Shown: positions 9,694 to 21,194, counted from the first letter of the stretch. The stretch: DNA of 64,000 nucleotides from Neostapfia colusana (GCA_030760725.1 JASWHV010000001.1:25045928-25109927), one strand, 5' to 3'. Notes: generated by a model not told the origin, from the sequence alone. Translations and numbers: made by a program.

Positions 9694-11556
9694 TTGCCAG
9701 CAGCGAACCAAGCGTTCACGGTACCAACGCCTGCGGCAACAGGAGCAGGATGTGCGGCCCTGGCACCCCACCTTCGCTTCACGAGGTGGCCGCGCAAGTT
9801 TCGGCCGCACCTGCCCGAGAAGTACGATGGCAGCGTCAACCCGGCGGAGTTTCTCCAGATCTACTCCACCGCCATCCTTGCTGCAGGAGGAGACGAGGCC
9901 GTCATGGCGAACTACTTCCCTGTCGCCTTGACCGGCCCAGCCCGGTCTTGGCTCATGAACCTCCCCCAGGGTTCTATAACCTCCTGGGGAGAGCTCTGCC
10001 GGCAGTTCACTGCTAACTTCGGCAGCTCCTACACCCGGCCTAGCACGGAGCTCGACCTCCACGCCATCCAGCAACAACCTGGAGAGACGCTGTGCTCCTT
10101 CATCCAGCGGTTCTCCCAGGTGCGGAACACCATCCCGCCTATCCAAAACGCTTCTGTGGTGGTGGCGTTCCGGCAGGGTGTACGGGACAAGAAGATGCTT
10201 GAGAAGCTCGCGACTAGAGAGGTTCACGACGTCTCAGAGCTCTTCAGCCTGGCGGACAAATGCGCCAGGGCAGCAGAAGGGCGGAACTGGCACTCTCTGC
10301 TAGCCTCCGAGTCAGGAGGACAGCCCGGATCTGGCGCTACTTCCTATGGAAGCAGCAAGAAGATCAAAAACCGGGGCGGTGGCAAGGTGAAGCCATCGGT
10401 CGCGGCTTCCGTTGCCGCAGCAGCGGCACCCAGTGGAGATCGGGGGACGCGCCCTGACAAAAGGCGGCGACAGTCACCAGCTCCAGATGGTGACCAAGGC
10501 AAGCTATGCCCCGTGCACGGCAGCAGTCGCCATACTGCTGCCGAGTGCCGGGAGATTCGGAAGCTCGCGGAGCGCTTCCGCAAAGGGAAGCAGCTGCGAA
10601 CTGATGCCCCACCCTTCCGTCAAAGGGAGGGCAAGCAGAAGGCCGACGCCCCAGACAACGTCGACCACCAAGTGGAGTTCCAGGAGCCTCAGCGCGTCGT
10701 GAAGGTGGTGCGCAACCATGAGAACTCCAGCTCCAGCGACGACGAGCATCAAAAGAGGCTCTACGTCATCTACGGCGGGTCCGCTGACCCCTCGTCCCGA
10801 AGCGCGGTTAAGACTTTGCGCCCAGCGGTAGCGTCGGTGGCTCCACTCCCAGGTGCCGCGCCGCACCTCAAGTGGATGGGAACCCCCATCAGCTTCGATG
10901 CCACCGACTGCCCCAGGAACATGGCTGGGGCCGGCCAACTACCGCTCTTGGTAGCGCCCACCATCGCCAACGTGAGGATGTACCACGTTTTGGTAGATGG
11001 CGGAGCTGGGCTGAACCTCATCAGCCGCGCAGCTTTCCAGAAGTTGCAGATCCCGATGGCCAAGCTCACCCCGTCGAGCCCGTTCTCAGGGGTAGGGCCG
11101 GGACAAGTCGTCCCCTACGGCAACATCAGCCTTCCGGTGACCTTTGGGGCACCGGGCAGCTATCGGACAGAGTACATTCTGTTCGACGTAGCGGAGATCG
11201 ACCTCCCCTTCAACGCCATAATCGGCAGGCCAGCCCTGTACCGGTTCATGGCAGCAGCCCACTACGGCTACCTCGTCTTGATGATGCCTACACCAACAGG
11301 CATCCTCAGGATTCGTGGAGACCGCACTGCTGCAGTGTCGGTCCTGGAAAAGCTCCAGGCACTTGCGACAGCTCGAGCACCAGCCCCTGGCAGTGCGGAA
11401 CCAGACCGGCTCCATCCGAGTGCACGCCACCGTGCCTCTGCCACAGCACCCCGTGTGCAACCCCTCAACGAGGGCGACGTCCCCCTGAAGGTCATCCATG
11501 TCGGCGCCGACGCTGCCCAGACCACCCGGGTAGCCGGGGGCCTGGATAGCAAATAG
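9694..11556 (+). pseudogene. Gypsy-1 gag core and protease
   Basis: The frame holds the gypsy gag core (WPRKFRPHLPEKYDG, then NPAEFLQIY, GPARSWLMNLP, FIQRFSQVRNTIP). A zinc-binding CPVHGSSRHTAAEC motif follows near 10505. Then comes an aspartic protease with YHVLVDGGAGLNLI near 10981-11025 and GRPALYRFMA downstream. Gag packages element RNA and the protease processes the polyprotein. A TAG at 11554-11556 separates this from reverse transcriptase, which continues in the same frame. Confidence 0.8.
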
Positions 11557-11595
11557 GAAGGCGCGCTCATCACCTTCCTCCGGCACAACCTCGAC

Positions 11596-12342
11596 GTGTT
11601 TGCATGGCAGCCGTCGCAGATGTCGGGGATCCCTAGGGAGGTGATTGAGCACCACTTGAAGATCTTCACAGACGCCCGGCCAGTCCAACAGAAGCCTCAC
11701 AAGCAGTCCATCGAGCGGCAGAACTTCATCCGAGAAGAGATCAAGAAGCTGCTGGATGCTGGCTTCATACAGGAAGTCCACCACCCCCGGTGGTTGGTGA
11801 ACCCCGTCGTTGTCCCGAAGCCCGGTGGGAAGCTCCGGATGTGCATCGACTACACCAGTCTCAATAAGGCATGTCCCAAAGATCCATTCCCTCTCCCTAG
11901 AATAGATCAAATAGTAGACTCGACATCAGGCTGCGATATGTTGTGCTTCCTAGACGCCTACTCGGGTTTCCATCAGATCCCTATGTCTAGAGAAGATGAA
12001 GAACACACCTCCTTCATCACAGTAGACGGCCTGTATTGTTATATCTCTATGCCTTATGGCCTAAAGAATGCTCTTCCCACCTTTGTACGTGCAACGCACA
12101 AAACCTTTGGATAGTTAATAAGAGACTTAGTTGAGGTGTATGTCGATGACATCGTTGTCAAGGTCAGGCAGAGTTCATCCTTGTTAGATAACCTAGCCTT
12201 AGTCTTTGACAAATTGCGCTCCACGCGCACCAAGCTGAACCCCGACAAGTGTGTGTTCGGCATACCCTCTGGAAAACTATTAGGATTCCTGGTCTCACAC
12301 TGAGGAATTGAGGCCAACCCAGAGAAGATCAAGGCCATCGAC
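11596..12342 (+). pseudogene. Gypsy-1 reverse transcriptase
   Basis: The domain shows GFIQEVHHPRWLVNPVVVPK, KLRMCIDYTSLNKACPKD, FLDAYSGFHQI and MPYGLKNA. The catalytic YVDD is intact at 12139-12150. Two stops break the frame: a TAG at 12112 before YVDD and a TGA at 12301 after SH, where relatives usually have an Arg codon. The second is the kind of CGA-to-TGA change expected from methylated CpG decay. Confidence 0.8.
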
Positions 12343-13650
12343 TTGATGCGGGCCTCCCGCCCGCATCAAAGAAGTCCAGAAACTCACGGGGTGCCTAGAC
12401 GCGCTGAGTGGTTTATACCGAGGCTAGCAGAGCGAGCGCTCCCCTTCTTTAAGCTCCTGCGCAAATCCGGTCCATTTGCCTGGACTGACGAAGCAGAAGA
12501 AGCTTTCCCGGAGTTGAAGCAACTCCTGACAACCCTACCTATCATGGTAGCCCCCGAGCCCGAAGAGCATTTGTTGCTCTACATCGCGGCGACAACTGAA
12601 GTGGTGAGTATGGTACTCGTCGCAGAGCGGCCGGACCTCTCGTCATCACAGCCTGCTCTGGTAGCAGTAGACAGACACCAGGAAACCCCGGAGGTCCAAG
12701 ACAGCCTCCCGGACCTCCAAGACAACCTCCCGGAGGTCCAGGGCGGACCCCCGGACCTCCAAGACAACCTCCCGGAGGTCCAACGGGACCTCCCGGAGGC
12801 CCAATGGGACCTCCCGGAGATCCAGCGGGACCTCCTGGAGCTCCCGGAAAACCAGCGGGACCTCCCGGAAGTCCAAGGCGGCTTAGGAGCCTTCGAGTCC
12901 CAGCTCCGAGAAGCCCCCCTGGACCCACCCACCTCCGGCAGGCCTGAGCCAATGGATGAAGACCTCTCTAACCTGGGAGAGAGGGTCTGTACCATCCAGA
13001 GGCCTATCTACTACATCAGCGAAGTCCTCCATGACGCCAAGACAAGGTACCTGGAGGTCCACAAGCTGTTGTATGCAGTGCTCGTGGCGTCCAGGAAGCT
13101 CCGCCACTACTTTCAGGCCCACTGGGTCTCGGTGGTCACCTCCTATCCACTGAAGGCGATCCTTCATAGCCCCCACGCGACTGGCAATGTCGCTAAATGG
13201 GCAGCGGACCTGGCACAGTTTGAGCTGGACTTCCTTCCTCGCCATGCAGTCAAGAGCCAAGCGCTGGCTGACTCCGTGGCTGAGTGGACGCCAACGAAGG
13301 CTGACCTAGGGGGCCACGAAGACGGTGAACCAAAGCACCGAGCTCCGGTCTTCACCGGGCCTCACTGGACGCTCTTCTTCGACGGCTCCTCGCGAAAGCA
13401 GGGGGCCGGTGCCGGCGTACTGCTTCTCATGCCATCGGGGGAGCAGTTTGGGTACATGGTGCGTCTCAATTTCAAGGCAACCGTCAACATGGCAGAGTAT
13501 GAAGCACTCATCTTTGGCCTACAAACAGCCCTATCTCTGGGCGCTCGCCAGTTGTTGGCACAGGGCGACTCCCAGCTGGTTATCAAGCAAGTTAAGGGTG
13601 AATGCTCCTGCAATGACCCGCATCTAGCTGCTTATCTGCTCCACGTGTAG
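12343..13650 (+). pseudogene. Gypsy-1 RNase H region with repeat insert and second RNase H
   Basis: The first part is the retroviral-type RNase H connecting region (FAWTDEAEEAF, VQRPIY-like IQRPIYYISEVLHDAKTRY, RKLRHYF). A block of about 60 residues of LPEVQ/DLQDN repeats is inserted at 12680-12900. From 13370 a second RNase H of the archaeal/plant type begins: FFDGSSRKQGAGAGVLL, NMAEYEALIFGLQ and GDSQLVIKQ, carrying the Asp, Glu and Asp of the active site. It stops with TAG at 13648 but resumes in frame as HIPRAGNAAADDLS, the C-terminal part. This second RNase H is diagnostic of Tat elements. Confidence 0.8.
12680..12900 (+). repeat. Minisatellite inside Gypsy-1 pol
   Basis: Imperfect units of about 18-24 bp built on GACCTCCCGGAGGTCCA repeat roughly ten times and stay in frame, encoding DLPEVQ-like hexapeptides and octapeptides. 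They lie in a variable loop between reverse transcriptase and the second RNase H. Open frames on the other strand here (Gly-Pro-rich) are by-products of the repeat. Confidence 0.7.
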
Positions 13651-14027
13651 ATGTTGGAGAAAGACTTCCTCGCCTTGGATCTGCGCCATATACCGCGCGC
13701 CGGCAATGCCGCAGCTGACGACCTCTCAATGAAGGCCTCCACCGGAGCCCCTGTGCCCGAAGGAGTCTTCGAGAGGACGTTGCTGCAGCCCACAGCCTGG
13801 CCCGCCGAGCCGGGCGAAGGGGGCTGGACCAGCACCTCGAAGCTGGCGGTCCCGGCGGCCTTGCAGCCATGGACGCCGCCAAGGATCGTAAGCGTCACTG
13901 GGGACTCCGTGCAACCCAGCGCTCGAGATCCAGAAGCTCAAGTCAGACCCGATGCATGGATCACGGAGATCCGGGACTACTCGAAAGACAACATCCTCCC
14001 TGATGAACGTGTATCCGCTGATGGATC

Positions 14028-15158
14028 GTGCGTATGGCTAAGAGATACGCGTTGGCAGAAGGGGATCTCTACCGACGTGGCGCCAACCACGTCCTATTGC
14101 AGTGCATAACCCAGGGGGAAGGCTGCAACTTGCTCGCTGAGATCCATGGAGGTGAATGTGGGAGTCACTCTTCCTCACGCACGCTTGTCGGTAAAGCCTT
14201 CCTGCATGGCTTCTACTAGCCAACAACACTCCAGGATGCCGTCAAGCTGGTCAAGAGCTGCAAGGCGTGCCAGTTCCACGCCAAGAAGATCCATACACCG
14301 GCTCAGGCGGTACAGATGATCACGCCCTCATGGCCGTTCGCCATGTGGGGGTTGGACATCCTGGGACCATTCCCCAGAGCCGTCGGGGGATTCCGGTACC
14401 TCTACGTAGCCGTCGACAAGTTCACCAAGTGGTCGGAAGCCACACTCGTCGTCACCATCAACAGGCAGTCCGCAGTAAAATTCATCAAGTCGATCGTCTG
14501 CCGGTTTGGGGTCCCAAACAGAATCATCACCGACAATGGGACCCAGTTCACCAGCGCAGCGTTCCAAGAATACTGCGAAGACCTCGGTATCCAGGTGTGC
14601 TATGCCACCGTTGCTCACCCAAAGAGCAACGGACAGGTTGAGAGGGCCAATGCCGAGATTCTTCGGGGCCTCAAGACCTGCACCTATGATGGTTTGAAGA
14701 AACATGGCGCCAAGTGGGTGGATGAGCTTTCGAGCATACTATGGGCTAACCGGACATCCCAGAGTCGGGCCACCGGAGAGACACCCTTCTTCATGGTGTG
14801 CGGAGCCGAGGCTGTGCTTCCCCCAGAGATCACCATGAAGTCTCACCGTGTCCGAGCTTACGACGAAGTCGCGCAGGACAACCTCCGGCGTGAAGACCTC
14901 GACCTCGTCGACGAGGTCCGATTACATGCAGCACTCCGCAACGCACGATACAGAAAAGCGCTCCGGCGCTACCACCAAAGGTCTGTGCGTGTCCGGGAGC
15001 TGCAGGAAGGCGACCTGGTGTTGCGGCGCATACTTTCTCGCGAAGGGACCCACAAACTCTCCCCTAGCTGGGAAGGCCCCTTCCGAGTCACGAAAGTGTG
15101 CCGCCCCGGGTGCGTACGCCTTTCCACCGAGGATGGGGATCCGTTCCCGAACCCCTAG
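14028..15158 (+). pseudogene. Gypsy-1 integrase
   Basis: The zinc-binding N-terminus is partly preserved (SSSRTLVGKAF and CKACQFHAKKIH), with a TAG at about 14217 where relatives have Trp. The catalytic core shows WGLDILGPFP, TDNGTQF and SNGQVERANAEI, which supply the D, D and E. A C-terminal GDLVLRRI/SPSWEGPFRV segment closes the domain. Integrase inserts the cDNA into host DNA. The frame differs from the preceding RNase H, so a frameshift lies near 14030. Confidence 0.8.
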
Positions 15159-16293
15159 AACATCGAACACCTCTGTAAGTTCTGCCCTTAGAGCAATAGT
15201 AGGACAGTCTCTTCTTTTTAATAGATCACATAGAGTCCAGGAACAGTGCTCGGAGCAGCTAAGTCTCAGGGGACGGTCCAGGACTACGTTCAGCTTGGCC
15301 TGGTTCCGACCCTAAGCGTGTAGAGTCTTGCTTCCCTTTTTAATGGGGCGGGTCGCTGCCTCCATGTTTAGCCTGCCTTCCTCCTATGGAAATTTATAGG
15401 GAAAGAACCTGTCCTACTTTGCTCTTCCCTTGTGCTCATTCAAATTACGTATTAATTTTTATGACCGCACTTCCTGGGTATGTTCACCATACACTCAGTC
15501 CCCTTTTCCCATTCTCACCTCTAGTCGGCATTTGCTATCTTGCCTGAGACGGTCGCGTTTGAGGTACCTCCCGATGGCCAGGGGGCCCCGAGCCCCCGGC
15601 ACGTCGCGCACTAAAGTTCCCAAGCACCATGCACTGGATCAGGATCGTAAGCCAAATAAGACTATGAGATCGGGAAGTGGGGAGCCCCAAGGAGAATTAC
15701 GTTTCCCTTATTTGTGTGCAGGACCCTTCGGCCTTGGCTCCCCGCAGGAGTATGGTAGGAGTACCCTAGCAATTGGCCACACCTACTAGGGGGCCGCTAC
15801 GGGACCGCGCAAGACCGAGAGATCCGGACCCCGCCCCCTTCGCAGGGGCGGGCTCCGGAGGCCCCACGTATCTGGCGGGGTCGAAGCCCCCCTGCTCAGC
15901 GGGTAGCTCTGAACCCGCCATGTGGCCGACAGAGCTGGATCTCGCCCCCTCGCCAGGGGTGAGCTCCGGAGGCTCCACATGTCCCACGGAGCCAAGCCTC
16001 TCTCCCCTCAGAGGGGAGCTCCGGGCCCGCCATGTGGCCGGCAGATCCGGACCTTCCCATCCTCATGGGGCGACCTCTGGAGACCTCCAGGGTCCTTAAT
16101 ACAATAAGGACCCGGGGAAGGTGTCTGTGCAGAGCTTCGAGATTGGTAAAGGCCTCTGAGTACCTTGCGGAGCTAAGGGCTCGGCCAGGCGAAACCAAGA
16201 AGAAGACAAGCATAACAGGCACAAAATGTCACAAGAGTCTATTTATTCATGACTCCATGAGCTGGACTACAGACTCAAAAAAAGAAACAAGCC
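15159..16293 (+). other. Gypsy-1 spacer with LTR-like repeats
   Basis: No coding region is supported. Between about 15816 and 16080 there are several GAGCTCCGG...CCACATGTCCC/CCATGTGGCC units. They closely resemble the tandem repeats of the LTR U3, but their CACGTG cores have changed to CATGTG, ACATGT or ACGTAT. The rest looks like post-pol untranslated sequence. Confidence 0.5.
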
Positions 16294-18142
16294 CTAGGGT
16301 CCCCCTGGCTCGCGCCGGAACCTGGAGGCTACAAGGGCGGCCACATCCCCGACTTCAGCCCTGGCGGTCTCCTCCCGCTCCGCGGCAGGGCCCTCTCTCG
16401 CTGGCTCCAGTGAGAAAGAAAGGTCCTGGCTCCTGAAGCATGTCAACACATGCGTAGCAACCTCCAACGCCAGGCCCCGTCCCTCTGCCTCAAGCTCGTT
16501 GGCGACTACCGCGTCTAGCCTGCTCAGCTGGGCGCCGATTGACTCCAGCGCGGGGATCACTTCAGCCACCTTCAGCGCAGGAGCCGCCACCTTCACTGGG
16601 CTGAAACCAAGAGGGACCAATGCGGACCCCGCCTGGTCGACGAAGCTCGAGACTGCATGGGCCTCGTAGGACCGCGAGGCCAAGAGCTCCTCTACCTCGC
16701 GGCGGGCTGCCCGCAGGGCGTCACGGCTTCCCTCGGAGAACTCCTTCTCCTTGGCCGCCAGGGAGCTTTCCCGAAGGCGGAGAGTTCGGGCAAGCCGCTC
16801 CAACTCTGAAGCCTAGAAGTCGACAGCCAGCTCCCGATCCAGTATCGCCTGACGTTCCCGGGAGACCTGCTCTTCCCTCATGGCAAGGTCTGCCCTCCGG
16901 GCCTCTAGCTCCCTGGCCCGAGCTCGCAGGTCGCCCTCGCCTGCCGCCAGCCGCGCAGCGACCCTCTCCGCCTTGGCTGCCACAGAGCGCTCCTGGTCCT
17001 CAACGGCGCGCTTACGGCGCTCCAACCTCTGCCGTACCTCCTCCACGGCAGAGAGGCTCTCCTCGGTCCGGGCATGCGCCTCAAGGGCCTCCCGGTGGAG
17101 CTGCCGCGTCTCGGAGTCCAAACGGTCGATAGCCCGCTTCTGCCGGTCGAGGAGCGCCCCCATGATGTCAAGCGACTCCCACCTGGAGTCGAGCTCGCCC
17201 TTGACCTTCGCGGTCCGCTCCCGCAAAAGGTTCCCAGGTGAGGAGGCAATCCCTCTCAACCACCTGCTCCTCTCGCTCACGACCGAGCGCGGCCAAGACC
17301 TGCCGGACACTCGCTTGGGCGAGCACGAGGGCATCCGCCAGGGGCAGTGGGGCAGCAGAGGCCGGAGCGGTGCCCCTGACCTCCTCCATCACATCGTCCT
17401 CAAGATAAGACGGCGCACCAGCCACCGGGATGAGACGCCGGTCAGGAGAAGCTGGCACCGGGACTTCGATAGCCGGACCCCTCGAACCCTCACTGACAGC
17501 TGGCTCCTCAGCCGGTGGAGAGGGACGAATGGAGGGAGTCGACGCTGAAATAGAAGTCGGGCCGCCTGGTACAGGGCGAACCTGCGCTGGCTTGGGGGCC
17601 ACGGCAACTGTCTTGGCAGGAGGAGTTGGCGCCGTCATAGGATCCGGGCAGACCGGTACAGGAGAAGCTCGCGCTGGCTTGGGGGCCGCGGCAGCCGTCC
17701 CGGTTTCCGAGCACTACGGCGCAGACTCCCCATCAGTCGGGGACGGCCGAGAAACGCGAGCACTCCAACGGGCTCTGAACCCCGACTTTCGAGCCGAGGT
17801 TGGACCACTAGAGCCCGCTGTTGCCGCCGACGGCTGCCCCGCAGTCGCCCGGACTGACGGAGCAGGGGATGCTCCTGAAGCTCCCCTCGACACATCATCA
17901 GTCTCCTTGGATACTCCACGGCCTGAGGAGGGAGGACGCGACGCCCGGGAACCTTCAGCCTGTCATCGCTCAAGAGGAGTCCCGTCGGGATGATGAGCCC
18001 GAGACCTCTTGGGGTCGCCACCGGATGGAGTGCCATCTCCAGATGCAGGGCGTGCAGGCGCCTTGGATCCCTGACTCGGTGCAGACGCCGTCACCGGGGG
18101 AGATCGAGCGCGTTTCTTCTCTGGAGGCAGGTTGGAAGCCAT
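16294..18142 (-). pseudogene. Antisense coiled-coil ORF of Gypsy-1
   Basis: On the strand opposite to gag-pol, an ATG at 18142-18140 begins MASNLPPEKKRARSPP, a basic NLS-like start. A Pro/Ala-rich linker follows, then a long heptad-like region at about 16813-17210 (DRQKRAIDRLDSETRQL, ERRKRAVEDQERSV, LEARRADLAMREEQV) and a further helical part ending at 16294. It is broken by a stop at about 17985, a frameshift near 17200 and a TAG at 16815-16813. Antisense extra ORFs between pol and the 3' LTR are known in Tat elements such as Grande; their role is unknown. The coiled coil suggests self-association. Confidence 0.6.
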
Positions 18143-18619
18143 GGCAGAAGACAAAGGCGCAAGAACACAGGGAAGATGCAAGCGCTGGGAAGTGCGAAGG
18201 GAAGCCGCGATGCGGGTAAGATCCCCTTTTAAAAACTTCCCAGGTGCGATTCAAAGCGATTCGAAACTCTTCGAATATGCCGCATGGGCAACCGCTTCGG
18301 TTCCAAGACCGAGCGCCGATGACAAGTGGACCCAAGTCGTCCAACTGAAGCGTTGGGCCAAGAAGTCAGTCTTCCAAGGAGACGAGACGGCAAGGCGCTA
18401 CGGCGGTTCCCGAAAAGAGCGCCGCAACATGCAGAAGTGGCAGCCTTGGGAACCGCCGCAGTAAAAGCAACCATCAAGTGGGCGCACGCTCCCACGATCC
18501 CGCGACTGTTCATGCTCCGGCAACGGTCAATGCGGGACTTAGAGAAAGTGCGCGGAATAGAAGAGATGGAGGCCCCACCTCAGGCTCGCTATCTCCCCCG
18601 AGATGGGCCCGGGGGCCAC

Positions 18620-19702
18620 TGTCGGTACCCTCGATACGGGGTACCCTCGCGCACAGGGGAAAATGCCTAAGGACCTCGCCCTTCTCCGCAGGGAGAGCTC
18701 CGAAGGCGCCACGTGTCCGGCGGGGCCGGACCTCCCTATCCTCAGAGGAGAGCTCCGGGCCTGCCACGTGGCCAGCAGAAGCCGGACCTCCCCCCTCCGA
18801 GGGGGGAGCTCCGAAGGCTCCACGTGTCCCGCGGGGCCAGACCTCCCTCTTCTCAGAGGAGACCTCCGGGCCCGCCATGTGGCCAGCAGAAGCCAGACCT
18901 CCCCCTTCGCGGGGAGAGCTCCGAGGACTCCACATGTCCCGCGGGACCGGACCTCCCCTCCTAAGAGAAGAGCTCCGGACTCGCCACGTGTCCAGAAGGA
19001 CAACGCTGCCTGCCCCCGCGCGGTAGGCAGCGGGCGTAAAGACGCGCCATGCCTTGCCCGTACGAGGTATTCAAGGCCCGCGCCTTCGCAAGACGCAGAG
19101 ACGTGGAGCACGCCTCTGTCAGGTGCCGTTGCGCCCAGTCACATCACAGACTGGCGCGCCGTGTCAGAGCCTGCCCACCAATAAACACAACAACAAGACA
19201 TCCACTGCTGCCCCTGCCATCATCAACCACTACGACTAGCTTGCGGCATGGGCTGGGCGGCAGAACGAAGACTTGGAAGACTTCGCCAGAGACAACTACC
19301 GGCATAACTGCATATACGGTAGTCGGCACGCAATCTCCCGGGACCACCTGTCGGGTCCCAGGCCCCCCTTGTAAGCCACTCCAGCCTTGGACTATAAAAG
19401 GCTCGGGTAGGCAACGTTAGCAAGGGTTCGAACTCTGTGAACTCGCACCCTAGACTTCACCCAACCTCAAGCTCAGGACTCCGGTTCTGAGCAGCAAGCA
19501 ATACAGCGAGCACCTCTGCTCACCGTGGACGTAGGGTTCTGCGCTCCGGCGGCCCGAACCACGTAAAACTCGCCGTGTCAAGCTTCTCCCTCACTCGTCC
19601 CTAACGCTGAAGCTCTCCGCAAGCGTCTATCCCCTCCGAAAAAGAACCTCCGCGGGCTGCCCAGAGCAGGTCCGGGGAAAGTGTCGACCACAGACTTCGA
19701 CA
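18620..19702 (+). repeat. Gypsy-1 3' LTR
   Basis: It starts TGTCGGTACCC directly after the polypurine-rich GGGCCCGGGGGCCAC and ends CTTCGACA before the TSD copy GTCTT. It shares the array of the 5' LTR. Two of the six G-box cores have decayed, to CATGTG near 18876 and ACATGT near 18931, both single transitions. LTR divergence by such transitions indicates an insertion that is not recent. Confidence 0.9.
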
Positions 19703-19866
19703 GTCTTGATTTTGAGAGAAGAATAGTGAATTGAATACGCTGTTGACTGATTGAGGAGGATGGTTGGGGTAGGGATGAGACTGAGCTGAAAAACTCTGAG
19801 TCACTTGTATCACAGTCAGAATCCAAGTTAAATTCATCATCGCTGCTGCTTGTAATTAACTCATCC
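19703..19866 (-). pseudogene. RING-H2 gene, 5' half of the last visible exon
   Basis: On the minus strand a splice acceptor (TTGATTGTAG) is followed at 19866 by a coding stretch: DELITSSSDDEFNLDSD, CDTSDSEFF, SSISQQRIQF and LLSKSR. The acidic serine-rich composition suggests a disordered linker. At 19703 the exon meets the Gypsy-1 3' LTR. After removing the element and one TSD the frame passes directly into RPKKQLCSHP at 7868, so both halves were one exon. Confidence 0.75.
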
Positions 19867-20175
19867 CTACAATCAACAAAGCAAAGCATATACACTATGA
19901 ATTGGCACCAAGAAAGCAAACAAACAAAAGCTGCAGCATACATGGTTTTTTTGTTGTATCTAATACATCTATAATACAAGCGACGTAAATACATGTGCAG
20001 AATAAGATGTGCACCTGCAGCATGTTACATATACATAAAAGGATATGATGTCAAACAAGTTTAACGTGGTGATACCTTTTCTCCTCATGATTTGGTGGCT
20101 ACCAAATAAATCATCCCATGAAAATTCAACCTAATATGTACAAACCTGAACCTAGAAATATATCATCCTACTCAC

Positions 20176-20239
20176 CTCTTGTTTTGATCTTCTAATATAC
20201 CAGGTTCCAGACTTGTATTCTTGTCACTATCAAATTGTC
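20176..20239 (-). pseudogene. RING-H2 gene, internal exon of 64 bp
   Basis: Minus strand: acceptor CTTGGCAG before 20239 and donor GTGAGTAGG after 20176. The exon reads with two leading bases, 20 codons (from QFDSDKNTSLEPG to QNK) and two trailing bases. Its phase joins the trailing G of the exon at 21127 and the leading G of the exon at 19866 without a stop. The content is polar and acidic with no domain call. Its assignment rests on splice sites and phase. Confidence 0.6.
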
Positions 20240-20628
20240 CTGCCAAGGTTAATATTTCAGACTATTTAAATCGGATCAGACTATTTAAAAGGAAATAAAT
20301 GTGCAATTTGATAGATCTTTTATTTTGATTGCAAAATATCCATAAGAAATGAGCCATATCATGTGAAATATGATAATTTCAATAAAATGAACAATTTTGG
20401 AAAGCATAGAAGATCTTTGGACTTGCTTTATAAACCTCATCTTCCAGAAATATGTCCTTCTTCAGAAATGAGCAGCAGGAAGTCCTTTGTTGAGCCTTTG
20501 TTAATCGGTGACCTACTGACCTTAACATGTTCTAGTTATTTCGCTTGGGCATTGCAAACCGAGTTGGCAGATGGGGTGTTTTGTATATAATGTTTCACGG
20601 ACAAATGATGCTTATCCATGGTCATATG

Positions 20629-20787
20629 TGTTAGACTACTGTAATTAGAGGTGTACTCAGGGGTAATTTAGTCCTTTGGATGAGATTAGGGTTAGGGGCA
20701 GATTAGTCTTATACCCAGCCCTTGACACTCTATATAATGTACCCCTTTGACACCAGGATTAATCAATTCAGTCTTTTCTCACTAATA
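20629..20787 (+). repeat. Solo copia LTR, 159 bp
   Basis: It begins TGTTAGACTACTG and ends TCACTAATA. The 5-bp TSD ATATG lies at 20624-20628 and 20788-20792. A TATATAATG box is at about 20731. It has the same length and ends as the Copia-3 LTR at 53347-53505, so it belongs to the same short-LTR family. It sits in a RING-gene intron and was left by LTR-LTR recombination. Confidence 0.75.
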
Positions 20788-21126
20788 ATATGATTGAAAT
20801 TCTGACTTGGTTTGTATGTGGTTAATTGAAATCTATATGATCGAGACTTCTCGCATACATGTTCTGTTGCCTTAGCCACACGGCTGTGTTACTGTGTACC
20901 TACTTCATCTCATTTCGAGGGGCAATCTGGTAGTGATGGCACAAATGGGATGATAAATTAAATCTAGTGGCAGATTAGGGAAGAGTATATTTTAATTGGT
21001 GAATAAGGGTTCAATAGCAAATAAAGAATTTGCTCTAAAGGAAAAGGCTACAAACTACAAAGAAAAGAAAACGTCACATGTTTAAAGGAATCTCTTATAT
21101 CTCACATTAGGATCTTCCGTACTCAC

Positions 21127-21194
21127 CTTCATTTAATGATGGCCCAGAGCAATTATCTTCTTTTGATGATAGCAAAATTTTCTCCTCATATTTT
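21127..21194 (-). pseudogene. RING-H2 gene, internal exon of 68 bp
   Basis: Minus strand: acceptor TTTTCTGTAG before 21194 and donor GTGAGTACGG after 21127. One leading base, 22 codons (KYEEKILLSSKEDNCSG, then PSLNE) and one trailing base fit the phases of the neighbouring exons exactly. There is no domain signature. It is the last exon before the intron that holds the nested transposons. Confidence 0.6.

Larger units (their letters stand above)
7869..19702 (+). mobile_element. Gypsy-1: complete Tat-lineage LTR retrotransposon
   Basis: The 11.8-kb element is bounded by LTRs at 7869-8954 and 18620-19702, with a perfect 5-bp TSD GTCTT at 7864-7868 and 19703-19707. The order is LTR, PBS, gag, protease, reverse transcriptase, RNase H, a second archaeal-type RNase H, integrase, a long spacer with an antisense ORF, polypurine tract, LTR. 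The extra RNase H and antisense ORF fit the Tat lineage (RIRE2/Grande-like). In-frame stops in gag and pol, plus a frameshift near 14030, make it non-autonomous today. It interrupts the last visible exon of the RING-H2 gene in the opposite orientation. Confidence 0.92.

Noticed and set aside
12542..12995. Collagen-like Gly-Pro-rich frames on the minus strand
   Set aside because: They are the complement of the pol minisatellite, and the sense frame is the conserved one.
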